DNA of 64,000 bases from Cymodocea nodosa (Eukaryota > Streptophyta > Magnoliopsida > Alismatales > Cymodoceaceae). Below, piece after piece: positions 61,834 through 64,000 of the stretch; positions within the stretch are counted from its first letter, which is position 1; each line of letters begins with the position of its first letter. Under the pieces are notes generated by a model, which was given only the letters and a program-made list of their open reading frames with translations, was not told the origin of the DNA and ran no database searches. The DNA lies in contig CM072344.1 of assembly GCA_036874045.1 (NCBI GenBank), forward strand, positions 8,652,501-8,716,500. Direction: 5' to 3'. The position numbers were made by a program, and so were the translations under genes.

Positions 61834-62316
61834 ATGACAAAACCATATTAAATCAATTATGAAATATGTTTAACTCAACAAAGCACATTCTTTGGGTTAA
61901 CTTTTAATTCAACAAACTTGTTTGTTGACTTAAGTTCACTTAAGCTTATTTCTATTGTTTTTGTAAATTTTACCTCTCAGAACTAAAACTCTTAGATGTC
62001 AATAATTATATAAGTATCAGTTTTCTAATTATCATCTGTCAGATTACAATAACCATTTAAATAGCATCTCCTTTTATAATATATATATGCAATTAAGATC
62101 ATAATCATCTTTTTATAATATTTCTCCCCCTTTTTGTCATTAATCAAAAAGATAATTACAGAGAATATATATATACATATAAGAGATATAATTATAACAA
62201 CTCTTTCTGTAAACACGAATAATAATTGAAGACATTTACAGAAAAATGTATTGTTCAATCAAATCAAACAAGTAATACAAACATTACATTTTGTATTCAG
62301 AAACAAACAAAAACAA
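61834..62316 (-). other. Noncoding stretch between env ORF and polypurine tract of B2
   Basis: AT-rich. Includes AACTCAACAAAGCACATTCT and nearby related words at 61870-61945. A second purine-rich AAAAAGGGGGAGAAA (minus) lies at about 62123-62137. Confidence 0.5.
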
Positions 62317-64000
62317 TTATCGACCCCTCCTAAGTATATCACTTATAGCATTACAAATTTTATCTCCTAGATGCCTAATATCATTTTTGATGTCGTTAAG
62401 CACTACATCTAAGTTAGGAGGTAGCTGGGTTTGCTGTTCTGCTTGAACTGAATAACTTTGTTGTTGTTGTTGTATATGGTCTATATCAGGTTGTTGTTGT
62501 TGTTGTCATTGAGGTTTATGCATGGCCTGGAATTTTTGAAACTCTTATTTCCATCAAATTTCTGAATTTTATTGGACGAGCATGCAGAATCTGACATGTA
62601 ATCAGATTATTGTATTTCTGCAATGCTTCTTCAGATCTAAAATGAATTGCATTACCTTGAATTTTTAATATTGTACACAAAGAAGGTGATACCTGAAGCC
62701 ATGATTCAGAGTTTAATTCATTTTCAGGAACCTCTTCTTCAAAATGAATGTCATGTTGTTCCTCTTCCAAAATATTATCTTGAAGCTGCTTAGGTAAGCT
62801 TGATTCTTCAGTTTCAACAGTGTTAGGAACATTGTCAATATGCTCAACATTCATCTGTTCAGTCTCTATAGAATGTTCAGAGTACAATTTTTCCACAAAT
62901 TCTACAGCCGGTGTATCTGTCTGTAATTGTTCATTTTGTTCAATAAATAATTCCATTGATTCATGCTGTGAATTCTCAAACTCTACTTCTATAGATTCCG
63001 TAGAAGGCTAGTTAACTTTTAGCTCTTCTAGAGTCTTAACATTTTCAATATCTGCTACTCCAGACAATTCAGCCTTTGAACTAGTTACTACTTCAACATT
63101 GTCAATTATATTTGCAATAACTTGTTCAATGTCAAGTGTTTGATGCTCTGATTTGTTAAATTCTACATCATCAGGACTTGTACTAATAGAAAAACTTGAG
63201 CTTATATTTGACTTGGATTTCTTCTCAAGTTTTCTAGCAAGGGAAAATAAAGTCTCATTATCTTCATCAGTTTCAGTGTGAGTTTCAGTGTGTTCGAAAC
63301 TGATGAGTTTATCAGATGCACAATAAGGTACAATGTCTAGACATACATTGCCCTTTGGAGATAAATTTTCATCTGATTTTCCTTTTTCAATAGACTTTGT
63401 TTCCTTAGACATAATTTTTCTGACTTTCCTTCTTCTATAACATTTCTATTTCTCCTTTTCAAGTATTGCTATTTTCTTTTCAAATTGCTCCATAAAAGTT
63501 TTCTACTTTTATTCTTCTAAGGCACTTTCTATTGCAACGGCCTTTCGAAGACCAGCAACTTTTATTTTTTCTACAACAATATCTGATTCTACTTGTTTTG
63601 AATATAAAGGAGCAGGGATAGCTGATTTATGCTCTTCCTCAAATGCATGTAGTCTTGTACCGTTTATAGGAGTTTGAGGAGTTCTATTTGATGAACCTAC
63701 ACCTTTTTCCAAATATTTTGCATACTGTTCCAAAAATGCAATCTCAGCACATTTCATTCTGTATTCTCTATCAAATTTACTTTGAATACCCATGTATGTA
63801 ATACTTGCATCAGTATGTTGAAGTTCTTGTCTAACTTCATCTAGTATATCCTGAGAAAAGAAGTAATCTCTATAAAGTTCTTCTAACCTTTTGTCCACTC
63901 GAAATATTTTCTTGAACCAAGTACGTGGAACTTCATCATCCTCTATTTCTTTTCCTTTTGCATCTCTTCTGCTTTTGCCTTTTCCTCTGCCACGACCTTT
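62317..64000 (-). pseudogene. Env-position ORF of Sirevirus-like B2
   Basis: One frame with a few stops (near 63508, 63008 and 62516), entering from the right edge. It starts with a basic KGRGRGKGKSRR stretch, then a helical part, then a long acidic Ser/Glu-rich linker. Next comes NAIHFRSEEALQKYNNL, HARPIKFRNLMEI, which resembles the domain start in the G1 env-position ORF. After a stop, a Gln-rich run and a short C-terminal helix end at TAA 62319-62317. Downstream-of-pol ORFs of this kind are the env-like genes of Sireviruses. No membrane segment is seen in the visible part. Confidence 0.62.

Larger units (their letters stand above)
60119..64000 (-). mobile_element. Sirevirus-like copia element B2, 3' end (continues right)
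   Basis: 3' LTR 60119-61815, polypurine tract at 61816-61833, short noncoding part, then an env-position ORF running off the window. It is inserted in F's gag. Same LTR family as B1. Confidence 0.85.

Overview
This window is nuclear DNA of a flowering plant. It is AT-rich and contains one intact, intron-split host gene of plant-only type, a calcineurin B-like calcium sensor of the CBL2/CBL3 subclass. That gene lies in a dense nest of plant LTR retrotransposons of both superfamilies, Ty1/copia and Ty3/gypsy. The species cannot be named from the sequence.

Left block (1-15014): retroelements nested inside one another. The outermost visible one is copia element E (minus, 5' LTR 13894-15014). A gypsy-family LTR, G2 (10973-13838), sits in its 5' untranslated region. 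G2 is in turn interrupted by solo copia LTR C1 (11301-13177, target duplication ATAAC) and by copia element D (plus; partial pol and 3' LTR, 8593-10972). The RT of D is interrupted by the large Sirevirus-like copia element B1 (minus, 1-8592, continuing off the left edge). All of these have broken coding regions.

Middle block (about 16.2-34.5 kb): the CBL gene on the minus strand. Eight coding exons splice by GT-AG rules into an uninterrupted 226-residue protein. Introns 1, 3 and 4 are swollen by solo LTRs (19643-20818 with target duplication GAATG; 23757-25699), three copies of an unnamed repeat family, and an (AT)n tract. A GC- and CpG-rich island at 34.17-34.44 kb is a candidate for the promoter-proximal first exon. 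A hAT-like element and a 57-bp minisatellite follow.

Right block (37.9-64 kb): a second nest. Copia element F (plus) has its 5' LTR (37897-59606) split by G3, a gypsy-family solo LTR with a perfect TTGGA target duplication. G3 is itself split by G1, a 17.2-kb Athila-like gypsy element of the same LTR family (39749-56974, minus). F's LTR also holds a 549-bp SINE-like insertion headed by a full-length 5S rRNA-like sequence. F's gag is cut by a second Sirevirus-like element, B2 (60119-64000 and beyond).

The most unusual object is G1. In its own sense direction it reads: 5' LTR, tRNA-Asp-type primer site, zinc-knuckle gag remnant, protease, RT, RNase H, integrase, env-position ORF, a gag capsid ORF displaced to the 3' side, an intact 248-codon F-box ORF, polypurine tract, 3' LTR. 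Each of the three extra ORFs follows a cluster of a hairpin-forming motif (TCCGTTGAGTTA and its complement). The same motif and relatives of it recur in the LTRs of several copia and gypsy families here. Other cross-superfamily sharing includes a 3' noncoding block common to copia B1 and gypsy G1, and an env-position domain common to copia B2 and gypsy G1. All similarities were judged by eye.
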